64,000 nt of DNA from a virus: positions 1 to 64,000 of IMG/VR virus record IMGVR_UViG_3300032323_002909; one strand, given 5' to 3'. This document shows, piece by piece, positions 20,748 through 27,782 of this stretch; the stretch's first letter is position 1; each line of letters starts with the position of its first letter. The notes beneath the pieces are model-generated. The model was not told where the DNA came from, did not search any database, and saw only the letters and a list, made by a program, of their open reading frames with translations. A program made the position numbers and the translations under genes.

Positions 20748-20783
20748 AGCCCTCAGTGTCTTCGGACGCTGGGGGCTTTTTTT
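20748..20783 (+). terminator. Intrinsic terminator at the end of the small-gene array
   Basis: AGCCCTCAGTGTC and GACGCTGGGGGCT pair around a UUCG tetraloop, followed by seven Ts. It is the only strong Rho-independent terminator found in the array and closes the plus-strand transcription from 8 to 20.7 kb. Confidence 0.9.
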
Positions 20784-20810
20784 GTTTTTAGGCATAGGTG
20801 GTTTTTACGA

Positions 20811-20869
20811 GGGGGGGGGGTCTGTTAGGAATAGGATAAAAACTACATCGGGGTGGGTGGGTAGGGGGG
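20811..20869 (+). other. G-rich boundary: ten-G run and G-quadruplex motif
   Basis: Positions 20811-20820 are ten consecutive G. At 20850-20869 four G-tracts of at least three are separated by one- or two-base loops (T, T, TA), a canonical G-quadruplex pattern. It follows TAAAAACTACAT (20837-20848), the upstream half of a class-A element whose -10 half is replaced by the G-tracts. Just before, at 20800-20810, the reverse strand carries GTAAAAACCAC. Confidence 0.75.
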
Positions 20870-20873
20870 TGCC

Positions 20874-21044
20874 ATGGCTAAAAATTTTTTTTATATATTT
20901 TTTGGAATTTTCCTTATAGCGCTCCTATTTTATAAAAATTTTTTTTATATATTTTTTGGAATTTTCCCATTAATCCCGTCATCCATCCCCATTTACAATC
21001 TATTTATCAACCAACCGTTTTCCAAAGAAGAGTCCAGACCATAG
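20874..21044 (+). CDS. Possible membrane protein, 56 aa, with internal repeat
   Basis: An ATG four bases after the G-quadruplex motif opens a 56-codon frame. The first 35 residues are hydrophobic and contain KNFFYIFFGIF twice, because of the 35-bp direct repeat 54 bases (18 codons) apart. The 3' end overlaps the convergent ParB-like gene by 52 bp. It could be chance reading through AT-rich repeats. Confidence 0.35.
   Translation: MAKNFFYIFFGIFLIALLFYKNFFYIFFGIFPLIPSSIPIYNLFINQPFSKEESRP
20879..20967 (+). repeat. 35-bp AT-rich direct repeat, two copies
   Basis: Copies at 20879-20913 and 20933-20967 are identical (TAAAAATTTTTTTTATATAT and the following 15 bases). Each holds long A/T runs and TATATAT. 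Together with the G-rich tracts this makes a sharp compositional boundary. Confidence 0.85.
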
Positions 21045-21364
21045 TAATCTCCATCTAGAAAATCAAGTTTGACTGTTCCTTTTCTTGATATCTGGTGATC
21101 AGAGGGGAGGATTTTCACATTCATGTAAGCTTCTCCTTCGATTATGGCTTGTAATAAACGGTGGTGTCCATCAGCAACGATATATTTACTTTTATCTTTA
21201 TAAGCTGTTATGGGACTTTTATCAGAAGAATATTGTCCTTTACGTAAGGAATCAACGGCAACTTCCATATTGACTTTGTCTGGTAATAGATTTTCAATTG
21301 CTATTTTTTTCAAACCTGTTTGATTTGATTCCCTTAGACAATAATATTTTTGAAAAGTCAACAT
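20993..21364 (-). CDS. ParB-like nuclease-fold protein with capsid-targeting-like N-terminus
   Basis: The 123-aa product has IENLLPDKVNMEVAVDSLRK followed by PITAY and IVADGHHRLLQAII, the core of ParB/sulfiredoxin-like domains (the ADGHHR box). Usual length for a bare ParB N domain. The N-terminus MLTFQKYYCLRES is nearly identical to the next gene and resembles the T4 capsid-targeting peptide, with L-R-E as a possible gp21 cleavage site. The start follows TTAAATAATCAT. It may be a packaged DNA-acting protein; catalysis is unproven. Confidence 0.7.
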   Translation of the reverse strand: MLTFQKYYCLRESNQTGLKKIAIENLLPDKVNMEVAVDSLRKGQYSSDKSPITAYKDKSKYIVADGHHRLLQAIIEGEAYMNVKILPSDHQISRKGTVKLDFLDGDYYGLDSSLENGWLINRL

Positions 21365-21368
21365 ATGA

Positions 21369-21794
21369 TTATTTAATTGTTGTTATTTTATGACCTACGT
21401 GAATGTATCCGTTTTTTGAATCAACTGGATACATCCCTATTTTTGGAATGGAGATTGCAGGGAATTCTGCAATCAATTCTTCGCCCACGAAGAACTGTAA
21501 TTTATTGTCTCTGTGCTTTACCATAATAACAACATCGGGGTGTTTGTGTGGAAGTGATATTATTTCTTTATAGATTGGTTCATTGACAAAGGAAATCGCA
21601 TCTGATTCAAAATTTGAACCTGTGTATTTCTGACGATATATTGTTCCTGTCTTACCAAGTTTATATATAGATCCTCTTTCTGTTTCAAATTCATATACGG
21701 GATTTGCTTTATCTTGTTCTTTTTCTTTTCGTTGCATCAGCATCTGTTCTCGAAAGGATTCCCTTAGACAATAATATTTTTCGAAAGATATCAT
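21369..21794 (-). CDS. Unknown protein with capsid-targeting-like N-terminus
   Basis: I chose the ATG at 21794, directly after ATAAATAATCTT; upstream codons read through that box. The first residues MISFEKYYCLRES copy the downstream gene. The rest is beta-rich (SIYKLGKTGTIYRQKY, VVIMVKHRDNKLQFFVGEEL) and unknown. The duplicated 5' region with different bodies suggests swapping of cargo behind a fixed targeting peptide. Confidence 0.65.
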   Translation of the reverse strand: MISFEKYYCLRESFREQMLMQRKEKEQDKANPVYEFETERGSIYKLGKTGTIYRQKYTGSNFESDAISFVNEPIYKEIISLPHKHPDVVIMVKHRDNKLQFFVGEELIAEFPAISIPKIGMYPVDSKNGYIHVGHKITTIK

Positions 21795-21808
21795 AAGATT
21801 ATTTATAT

Positions 21809-22960
21809 TTATATTTGTTCTTGTCTCCATGAATAGTCTATTTTCTTTTCAGGTAGATCTTTTAATGGTATGTCTAGAAATGTCTTTTCTATATCTGCCA
21901 TTTCGTTTCTCATGGTTTCTTTGACGCTTGAGAAGATTTGTTTTAAGGAGTCCATATCTTTTCTACTCACTGTTCTATATAGGTTATAGTATGATTCATC
22001 TGTGCCATCTAGATATTGTTTGTTGAAATCCCATATTGGGTCATTTCCATAAGGATCTGTAGTTTGTCCATCTTCCATCATGTCTACGAATTTATTAAAT
22101 GTTCGGTCTATATAATAAATTTCATTTTTATTTCTGAGCATCTTTTCATTTTGTGATATTCGTAGTTTGATCAAGTCATCTACGTTTTTTAATTTAAATC
22201 TTTTGATAAGTTTTGCTATTATTTTTTTGGCATAGATAGATGGTTTGCTATGGCTTCTGCGTATTTCATTATTGATTTTATATCCTAGATTTAATCTTGC
22301 ATTGTAATTGGTATATTCACGATCAACATCTTTTAATTGGGTTAAAAATAATAATATATTTCTTATATCTGTTTTTTTGTAGAATTTGCCGTATCGTTTG
22401 TATGGTTCTGATATTTTTATTGTATCAGGAATATTTGGTTGGGGGTCTTTATTCGTGGAGAAATTATTATAACTGGTGTAATAAACGAAGGGGATACCAT
22501 CTCTTTTGCAGATGTCTTCTACTTCTTTTAAGGTGTTCATGTAGGAACTTTCTGGATTACACCATGTTATGACTTCCATTATATATTTTTTAGCGTTTGG
22601 TATTGTTGGTTGGTCTGAATAGATACGGTCTTCCATTTCGCTTATACCTTCACCACGATTTTTGATATTTGAATTTGACCAGTAATCAAATGCCTTGCCC
22701 TTGTGTCTAGTGTTCAAAAGATCACCATTTAATTTAAATATGACACCGCTGGGATTGTTTTCGGAATAATTGTTGAATTTGCTACGGGCGGTGGACATGT
22801 AGAATGTTTTTCCACTTTTGGAGGTATCGGTACCTGTCTCCATTCCCAACGAGAACATATTTGATTTCAATATTTTTAAGGGTTCTCTGGTATAGTGCCA
22901 AACTATACCTGTGATGGATTCGCAATAGAGTTCGAAGTATCTTTTGAAGTTTGGCAGCAT
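21809..22960 (-). CDS. Possible ADP-ribosyltransferase-fold protein with targeting-like N-terminus
   Basis: The 383-aa protein has WHYT near residue 22, YMSTARS near 54-60, a beta strand VIFKLNGDLL and then GISEMEDRIYSDQPTI near 106-120. The order H-x-T, S-x-x-R, E-x-E-D-R matches phage proteins that I associate with ART-like folds of polyvalent proteins; the assignment is tentative. The rest is helical. The N-terminus (MLPNFKRYFELYCES) fits the targeting-like pattern, and the ATG follows CTAAATAATAGAA. T4 itself packages an ART (Alt) behind such a peptide, which makes the parallel attractive. Confidence 0.5.
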   Translation of the reverse strand: MLPNFKRYFELYCESITGIVWHYTREPLKILKSNMFSLGMETGTDTSKSGKTFYMSTARSKFNNYSENNPSGVIFKLNGDLLNTRHKGKAFDYWSNSNIKNRGEGISEMEDRIYSDQPTIPNAKKYIMEVITWCNPESSYMNTLKEVEDICKRDGIPFVYYTSYNNFSTNKDPQPNIPDTIKISEPYKRYGKFYKKTDIRNILLFLTQLKDVDREYTNYNARLNLGYKINNEIRRSHSKPSIYAKKIIAKLIKRFKLKNVDDLIKLRISQNEKMLRNKNEIYYIDRTFNKFVDMMEDGQTTDPYGNDPIWDFNKQYLDGTDESYYNLYRTVSRKDMDSLKQIFSSVKETMRNEMADIEKTFLDIPLKDLPEKKIDYSWRQEQI

Positions 22961-23019
22961 TTCTATTATTTAGTATTGTATTTTGGATTTGTTCATGTTA
23001 TTAATAGTTAAATAATAAT
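22961..23019. promoter_or_regulatory. Divergent late-type promoter pair
   Basis: CTAAATAAT on the minus strand (22973-22965) and TTAAATAAT on the plus strand (23008-23016) face away from each other and each lies 3-4 bases from its start codon. They resemble the T4 late -10 TATAAATA. The spacing would put transcription starts at or near the ATG. Confidence 0.65.
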
Positions 23020-24621
23020 ATGTTTAATGATATAAGAAACTTAGAACTTATTGTTGAGAATATCTACGGTGAGTTACTTCTCGAAAATAGAATCAACCGA
23101 TATCTTCCGATGTTTGCTAAAATATCAGAAAAAGGCGATGGTTCTGAGTATTTAGAGGATATTAAATCAATTATCAATGTCTTTAAAAAGGATAATCGAA
23201 TCGTGTGGATGTTGAAACAATATAGAAACAATATTGTTAATTCTTCTCCTAGAAGAGCACACACCATGTTGGATGCGCAGTTGGAGGAATTTAAACATTT
23301 CTATTCGATGAATATTCCCAAAATCGATAATTTTCAGAATTATGATAATATAAATGTTGATAACCTTCTTGCGAAATTTGACGAATACGAAAAGGAAAAC
23401 AAGGTCGATGATGAATGGGTTCCTATCAGCGAGGACATCACACCAATCATTGATTATAAAAATGGGTGGATATGGTATTCCTTGAATAAAGAATATTGTA
23501 GGTTGGAAGGGGGTGCTATGGGTCACTGTGGAAATACCGCAGCATGGAGAAGTGGTGACACTGTATTATCATTACGATTTGTGAAAAATGTCAATGGTGT
23601 TCTTTATGGTAGACCATCCCTGACATTCATTCGTCATGGTGATGGTTATCTCGGAGAAATGAAAGGTCGTGCCAACGAGAAGCCAAATAGCAAGTATCAT
23701 GATATGATCGTGGATCTATTGTTGACCAAAAATGGTGGGGAGTTTTATATTCAAGGTATTGAAGGTGGAGGATATGCGCCTGAGAAAAATTTTGCTGTGA
23801 GCGATCTTTCTCCACAGTTAAAAGAAAAACTGTTTGCTGTTCGTCCTGAACTTAAAACTCTTAGAGATATCTATGATATGAATGGTAATCAGGTCACGGA
23901 AGAATTGATAGAAGCTATCAACGGTGTTTTGGAGAAATATAAGAAAAGACCGAAGAATGTGACATATGGTAACAATGGTAAACGAAATATCGCGATTGTT
24001 GAGATATGGGACGATTGGGAAGATATGTATTCTGATATATACGATTTCCCCGAAAATCTTGAAAATTATTCTGGTTATATTAAAGGAGATGATTTTTTTG
24101 ACATAGGAAATTTTACCATCGACAAATCAGAACTCGAAAATTTATATAACCGTATGGATGTTGATGAAGATGAATTGAGAACATACATAGCTGAAAACTA
24201 TGGCGAGGACGCAGAGTTCCCGATAGATTTATTTGAATTTTTATATGACAACGATGATCCGATTATTGGTGACATAAGAGAGGCAATTCATTCTGGTTAT
24301 GAAAGAGGTGCTGAAAGCGAACTATATAAATATTTCAGATTAGGTATCGATGATATGGTAATTCAATACGAACATCCAAGTGACCCTGAAGGTGATTATT
24401 TGGATGGTTATGTGACACTGGAAGATGAATCGATATTCAAACCCATTTCTTTAACTTTTACCATGAATGAATTTTTAATCATACTTGAAGAAAGAATAAG
24501 ATTCGGCGACAACGCCAAAACTACAGGTGATATGGATGTTCCTTATTATGGATTTAACGATTATGATGAATCAGCAGCGAAAGAAAAATTGAGAGAGATT
24601 CACCCACTTATTTTCAAATAA
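23020..24621 (+). CDS. Large unknown protein with EGGAMGHCG motif
   Basis: This 533-aa protein starts MFNDIRNLELIVENIYGELLL, a targeting-like region ending in an L-L-E site. Around residues 150-230 is a block WIWYSLNKEYCRLEGG, AMGHCGNTAAW, LSLRFVKNVNG, LTFIRHGDGYLGEMKGRAN. The E-G-x-x-M-x-H-C pattern recalls PcfJ-like proteins and is seen in other large phage hypotheticals. The C-terminal half is acidic. It may be a packaged protein; activity unknown. Confidence 0.65.
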   Translation: MFNDIRNLELIVENIYGELLLENRINRYLPMFAKISEKGDGSEYLEDIKSIINVFKKDNRIVWMLKQYRNNIVNSSPRRAHTMLDAQLEEFKHFYSMNIPKIDNFQNYDNINVDNLLAKFDEYEKENKVDDEWVPISEDITPIIDYKNGWIWYSLNKEYCRLEGGAMGHCGNTAAWRSGDTVLSLRFVKNVNGVLYGRPSLTFIRHGDGYLGEMKGRANEKPNSKYHDMIVDLLLTKNGGEFYIQGIEGGGYAPEKNFAVSDLSPQLKEKLFAVRPELKTLRDIYDMNGNQVTEELIEAINGVLEKYKKRPKNVTYGNNGKRNIAIVEIWDDWEDMYSDIYDFPENLENYSGYIKGDDFFDIGNFTIDKSELENLYNRMDVDEDELRTYIAENYGEDAEFPIDLFEFLYDNDDPIIGDIREAIHSGYERGAESELYKYFRLGIDDMVIQYEHPSDPEGDYLDGYVTLEDESIFKPISLTFTMNEFLIILEERIRFGDNAKTTGDMDVPYYGFNDYDESAAKEKLREIHPLIFK

Positions 24622-24624
24622 CAC

Positions 24625-25098
24625 ATGAAAACATTCTTAGAATCATTTTATGATATACAGGAGTTAACTCCTCATACCAAGTTCTCAGATGTAAAAGGTA
24701 TGGAATATCTGAAGGTCTATCGTTCTTCGGCAAGACCAAATAAACACAATTATGCAGGGGGTTCACACGCTGGAACATTACAGCAAGCGTTGATCAGAGC
24801 AGATTATATGATCAACGATGAAGAAAAATACGATGAATATTATCTTTATGAATTAATTATTAGATTGGGTAGAGTATATCCATCTCTTTTAAAAGATGAT
24901 GGTAGTAATCATGGATATGATTACGTATCCGATATGAAAGACTATGACACTGCTTTCTACAAAAATACTGGAGAAGGCGACATCAGAAATGAGAACCTTT
25001 CAGTCATCATAATCAATCCTGATTCTATTATTAGTTCCAAAATGAGTTCTGTATTATCAAAAGAATACTTGTTAAGCAAACAAAATATGTTATATTAA
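24625..25098 (+). CDS. Unknown protein with targeting-like N-terminus, possible ART-like toxin fold
   Basis: The 157-aa product starts MKTFLESFYDIQE, very like T4 internal-protein N-termini (MKTYQEF), with I-Q-E as a possible cleavage site. It continues YLKVYRSSARPN, GGSHAGTLQQALIRAD, YYLYELIIRLG and ends with SVIIINPDSIISS. An H-x-G-T-x-x-x-A-x-x-R element is common in small effector-like domains, some ART-like, but this is weak. It starts three bases after the previous stop, so the two form an operon. Confidence 0.55.
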   Translation: MKTFLESFYDIQELTPHTKFSDVKGMEYLKVYRSSARPNKHNYAGGSHAGTLQQALIRADYMINDEEKYDEYYLYELIIRLGRVYPSLLKDDGSNHGYDYVSDMKDYDTAFYKNTGEGDIRNENLSVIIINPDSIISSKMSSVLSKEYLLSKQNMLY

Positions 25099-25109
25099 AT
25101 AAAATAATT

Positions 25110-26624
25110 ATGAAGTCATTTAAAAATTTTTACACTGAACAATATATTGAGGATTTCGATCAAAATTGGCAGAAGGCTGTGAACTCGTCCGAAGAACTTC
25201 GGGTGGCATTGGATTTGATCAAAAATATTAAATCCAAACACCAAGGGGAGATTTATATCGTCGGTGGTGTTCCTAGAGATATTTTAATGGGTAATGATAT
25301 CGATGATGTGGACATGGCGACCAATATTCCATTTGAAAAGATTGCACAAGATTTTGATATTAGAAACATTTCAAAGAATGATTCTCAGCCAGTGTATACC
25401 ATTTTATGGAAAGGTTATAATTTTGATTTGGCAAAATTTAGAGAAGATTCTGGTGATCTTGGTAGACAAAACAACGTATCTACTGAAACGGATTCATTCG
25501 AAGCAGATACCCGTAGAAGAGACTTAACGATCAATTCTTTTGGACTTGATGAAAATGGTTCGATTGTCGATTATCAGGGCGGTCTAGAAGATCTTAAAAA
25601 CAAGATTGTTCGTGCTGTGGGTGATCCTAAGAAAAGATTTTTGGAAGATGCTACCAGAATTTTGCGGGTATTTCGATTTGCAGCTAAAATGGATTTTGAT
25701 ATTGAAGAGAATACCAAAAGAGCAGCCATCGAATTGAAGAAATTACTCCAAGATCCCAAGGCAATTTCGAAAGAAAGTATCTCAAAAGAATTTTACAAGT
25801 CTGCCAAAAGTGGAAAAACACTTGCAAACTTTTTGAAAAAATTACAGGACACTGGAATTCTACATGATATTCTTCCAGAGTTTACTAGCATGGAAGGCTT
25901 TGACCACGATCCCCAACACCACCCCGAAGGAGAGTCTCAAGTTCTGGGTCATATATATGAATGCTTGAGAGTTTCACCTTACACAGATCCTGTCATCAAT
26001 TTAGCAGTTCTGTTTCACGATTTCGGCAAAGCTACGACTCGTGGTAGTAAACCAAACGGATTTAGTAATTATTATGGGCATGAAGCAGCGGGTGTTCCCA
26101 TCGTGGAAAATATTTTCGAACGTTTACTCTTCACTGAATTATCTCCGAGTGATAAGAAAAATATTCTGAGCGCAGTGGGCAAGCATATGCTTGTGCATAA
26201 TCTCGATAAATTAAACATTAAAACATTGACGAAATTAATTCAAGATCCATCATGGGAAACTATCAAAGCTGTTGGATATTGCGATGAAGCATCAAGAGGA
26301 GATCAATTATTCAACAAACAAGAGTTTGAAGATAAAATAAAAAGAGCCGAAGAAAAAGTTTCCAATATTGGAGCCAATCAGGATGATACTCGTAAGCGAT
26401 TAAAACAATATTTCGATGGTAAAAAATTAATGGAATGGTTTCCTGTTCTCAAAAATGACAAGACCAAATTCAAAGATATTGTGGAGGCATTGAACGAATA
26501 CGTATTGGAAACTCTTAATAAAGGTAATACGCCCAACGATGATGAGATGCGAGAAATCGCAGGTGATATATTAGGGACTGGTAGATTCAATGAATCTTTC
26601 AAAAGATATTTAAAGTCTCTATAA
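25110..26624 (+). CDS. cca: CCA-adding tRNA nucleotidyltransferase with HD domain
   Basis: CCA enzymes add or repair the 3' CCA of tRNAs. The 504-aa protein has the class II head IYIVGGVPRDILMGNDIDDVDM (residues 48-69, catalytic Asp66 and Asp68), the RRRDLTINSFGL box, VDYQGG-LEDLKN, RFLEDATRILRVFRF and a C-terminal HD domain (FHDFGK near 302-307) as in bacterial enzymes with phosphohydrolase activity. About 45 residues precede the head, starting MKSFKNFYTEQY, which fits the targeting-like pattern. At least one phage tRNA (Leu) lacks encoded CCA. The start follows TTAAATAAAATAATT. The enzyme assignment is firm; packaging is inference. Confidence 0.92.
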   Translation: MKSFKNFYTEQYIEDFDQNWQKAVNSSEELRVALDLIKNIKSKHQGEIYIVGGVPRDILMGNDIDDVDMATNIPFEKIAQDFDIRNISKNDSQPVYTILWKGYNFDLAKFREDSGDLGRQNNVSTETDSFEADTRRRDLTINSFGLDENGSIVDYQGGLEDLKNKIVRAVGDPKKRFLEDATRILRVFRFAAKMDFDIEENTKRAAIELKKLLQDPKAISKESISKEFYKSAKSGKTLANFLKKLQDTGILHDILPEFTSMEGFDHDPQHHPEGESQVLGHIYECLRVSPYTDPVINLAVLFHDFGKATTRGSKPNGFSNYYGHEAAGVPIVENIFERLLFTELSPSDKKNILSAVGKHMLVHNLDKLNIKTLTKLIQDPSWETIKAVGYCDEASRGDQLFNKQEFEDKIKRAEEKVSNIGANQDDTRKRLKQYFDGKKLMEWFPVLKNDKTKFKDIVEALNEYVLETLNKGNTPNDDEMREIAGDILGTGRFNESFKRYLKSL

Positions 26625-27494
26625 TTACATTATAGATACGGTTCCTATATGAGAACCAACATAATAATCGAATAATTGCTCTAGAATTGGTTTGAATTCG
26701 TATTCGATTAAATTGTTTGCGGTATCTTCGTCTTGTAATTTATACATTCGACCTGTGTTTCTACCCCATGCTTTTTTATTATCGCTCATTAGAATTTCGG
26801 GGGCTGGATTTAAATTTAATTCTCCATCATGTAACAACCAATATGCGAAACATTCGTGGTAAAATTCTGCGGGTCTGGGTAAAAGTTCCCTTCGAGCACT
26901 TCTAAATTTACCGATTTTTTGAAATAAATCTCTGATCGAATACATTTCAGAATATCTTAAATTAGTATATGCGGGTGTGTTCATACCATAGCATTCTAAA
27001 ATTTCTTTTAGAATTCTTGATATTTCCCTATCATAATATTTGATACTGTTATCATTTTGTCTACTACGAAATGTAGCAGCAAACGCATGTCCGATCCTAT
27101 GAGTTATCGTCCAAGGTGTCAGTGGAACTTTCTCAGCTGCTGCATTATTGGTAAAAATAACAGTAACTTCGTTATCATCTGGAAGTGGGAAGTCACGTCC
27201 TGCTTTAACACCAATTAGTTCTTCCAATTGGTTGATATCCACAATTCCTCTTTCTGCTTGCTTCCAAGCATTTGGTAACTTGACAAAATATAAATTAAAA
27301 TCCCAATTGCTTATATTGTTATATTTTTGTTCTAGTTTTTTCAAACCTGCGGGAGAAGACAAAATTCCTATAGAAGCTTTATCATAACCATGGCGATTTT
27401 TTTTATCATCCCATTTACCAATTTTTTTCAAATTGGTTAGAGCCATCTCATTATAGATAGCTTCAAAATTTTCTATATCTTTTTTAAATCCCAT
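26625..27494 (-). CDS. Possible zincin-like protein of polyvalent type, targeting-like N-terminus
   Basis: The 289-aa product has WTITHRIGHAF near residues 128-138 and, later, EFYHECFAYWLL near 208-219. This gives an H-x-x-x-H helix and a following Glu-containing helix as in metallopeptidases, but the catalytic Glu of HExxH is Arg here, so peptidase activity is doubtful. The N-terminus (GFKKDIENFEAIYNEM) fits the targeting-like pattern. The ATG follows TTAAATAATAGC. The stop abuts that of the convergent cca gene. Confidence 0.5.
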   Translation of the reverse strand: MGFKKDIENFEAIYNEMALTNLKKIGKWDDKKNRHGYDKASIGILSSPAGLKKLEQKYNNISNWDFNLYFVKLPNAWKQAERGIVDINQLEELIGVKAGRDFPLPDDNEVTVIFTNNAAAEKVPLTPWTITHRIGHAFAATFRSRQNDNSIKYYDREISRILKEILECYGMNTPAYTNLRYSEMYSIRDLFQKIGKFRSARRELLPRPAEFYHECFAYWLLHDGELNLNPAPEILMSDNKKAWGRNTGRMYKLQDEDTANNLIEYEFKPILEQLFDYYVGSHIGTVSIM

Positions 27495-27515
27495 GCTATT
27501 ATTTAATAAATAAAA

Positions 27516-27740
27516 TCAATCCTTATGTTGTTTTTCCATTTTGGTGTAATATTTGGGATCTTCCTCGACGTGTTGCTTTGAAATAGTCCTAGCTATTTTT
27601 TTACCCTCTTTAGTGTTTCTTTTTTTAGGAGCGATGTGCTCTTGTTCGACTTCTTCACCTTTTTCAATTTCTTGTTCTGGTAAATCTTTTTTATTTACTT
27701 TTTTCATGTATTCATCGAAGAATTTGTCGAATTTTTTCAT
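27516..27740 (-). CDS. Small basic/acidic protein with targeting-like N-terminus, 74 aa
   Basis: The ATG at 27740 follows GATAAATACTATT; it gives MKKFDKFFDEYMKK, close to the targeting-like pattern. The rest is highly charged and probably disordered. T4 internal head proteins are also small and basic. No family is recognised. Confidence 0.6.
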   Translation of the reverse strand: MKKFDKFFDEYMKKVNKKDLPEQEIEKGEEVEQEHIAPKKRNTKEGKKIARTISKQHVEEDPKYYTKMEKQHKD

Positions 27741-27782
27741 AATAGTATTTATCATTTATTTCAAATACTATTAAATATAAAT
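27741..27782. promoter_or_regulatory. Divergent late-type promoter pair
   Basis: GATAAATAC on the minus strand (27753-27745) and TTAAATATAAAT on the plus strand (27771-27782) serve the small charged gene and the large gene at 27783. The plus box touches the ATG, implying a leaderless message if it works as a -10. Confidence 0.6.

Larger units (their letters stand above)
8588..20848 (+). repeat. Dispersed 18-bp class-A promoter-like element, over 40 copies
   Basis: The consensus is TAAAAACCACATTAAACT; the block AAARACYAC is near constant and the last seven bases vary as TTAAACT, TTAGAAT, ATAGAAT, TTACAAT or TTACCAT. Copies start at 8588, 8796, 9131, 9979, 10594, 10768, 11008, 11255, 11651, 12002, 12338, 12857, 13298, 13830, 13928, 14234, 14353, 14592, 14690, 14795, 15125, 15335, 15528, 15672, 16024, 16154, 16519, 16765, 16945, 17217, 17398, 17797, 18388, 18716, 18977, 19232, 19541, 19844, 20204, 20466 and partly 20837. 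Most begin on the preceding stop codon and lie 8-16 bases before the next start. Copies also precede tRNA-Leu, tRNA-Met and ncRNA candidates, so transcription initiation is the likeliest role: a -10 box with a fixed upstream block and no -35. Confidence 0.75.

Noticed and set aside
8588-20848. The 18-bp elements as a CRISPR array or transposon ends
   Set aside because: Spacing follows gene length, copies sit on stop codons, there are no uniform spacers, and no cas or transposase genes are seen.
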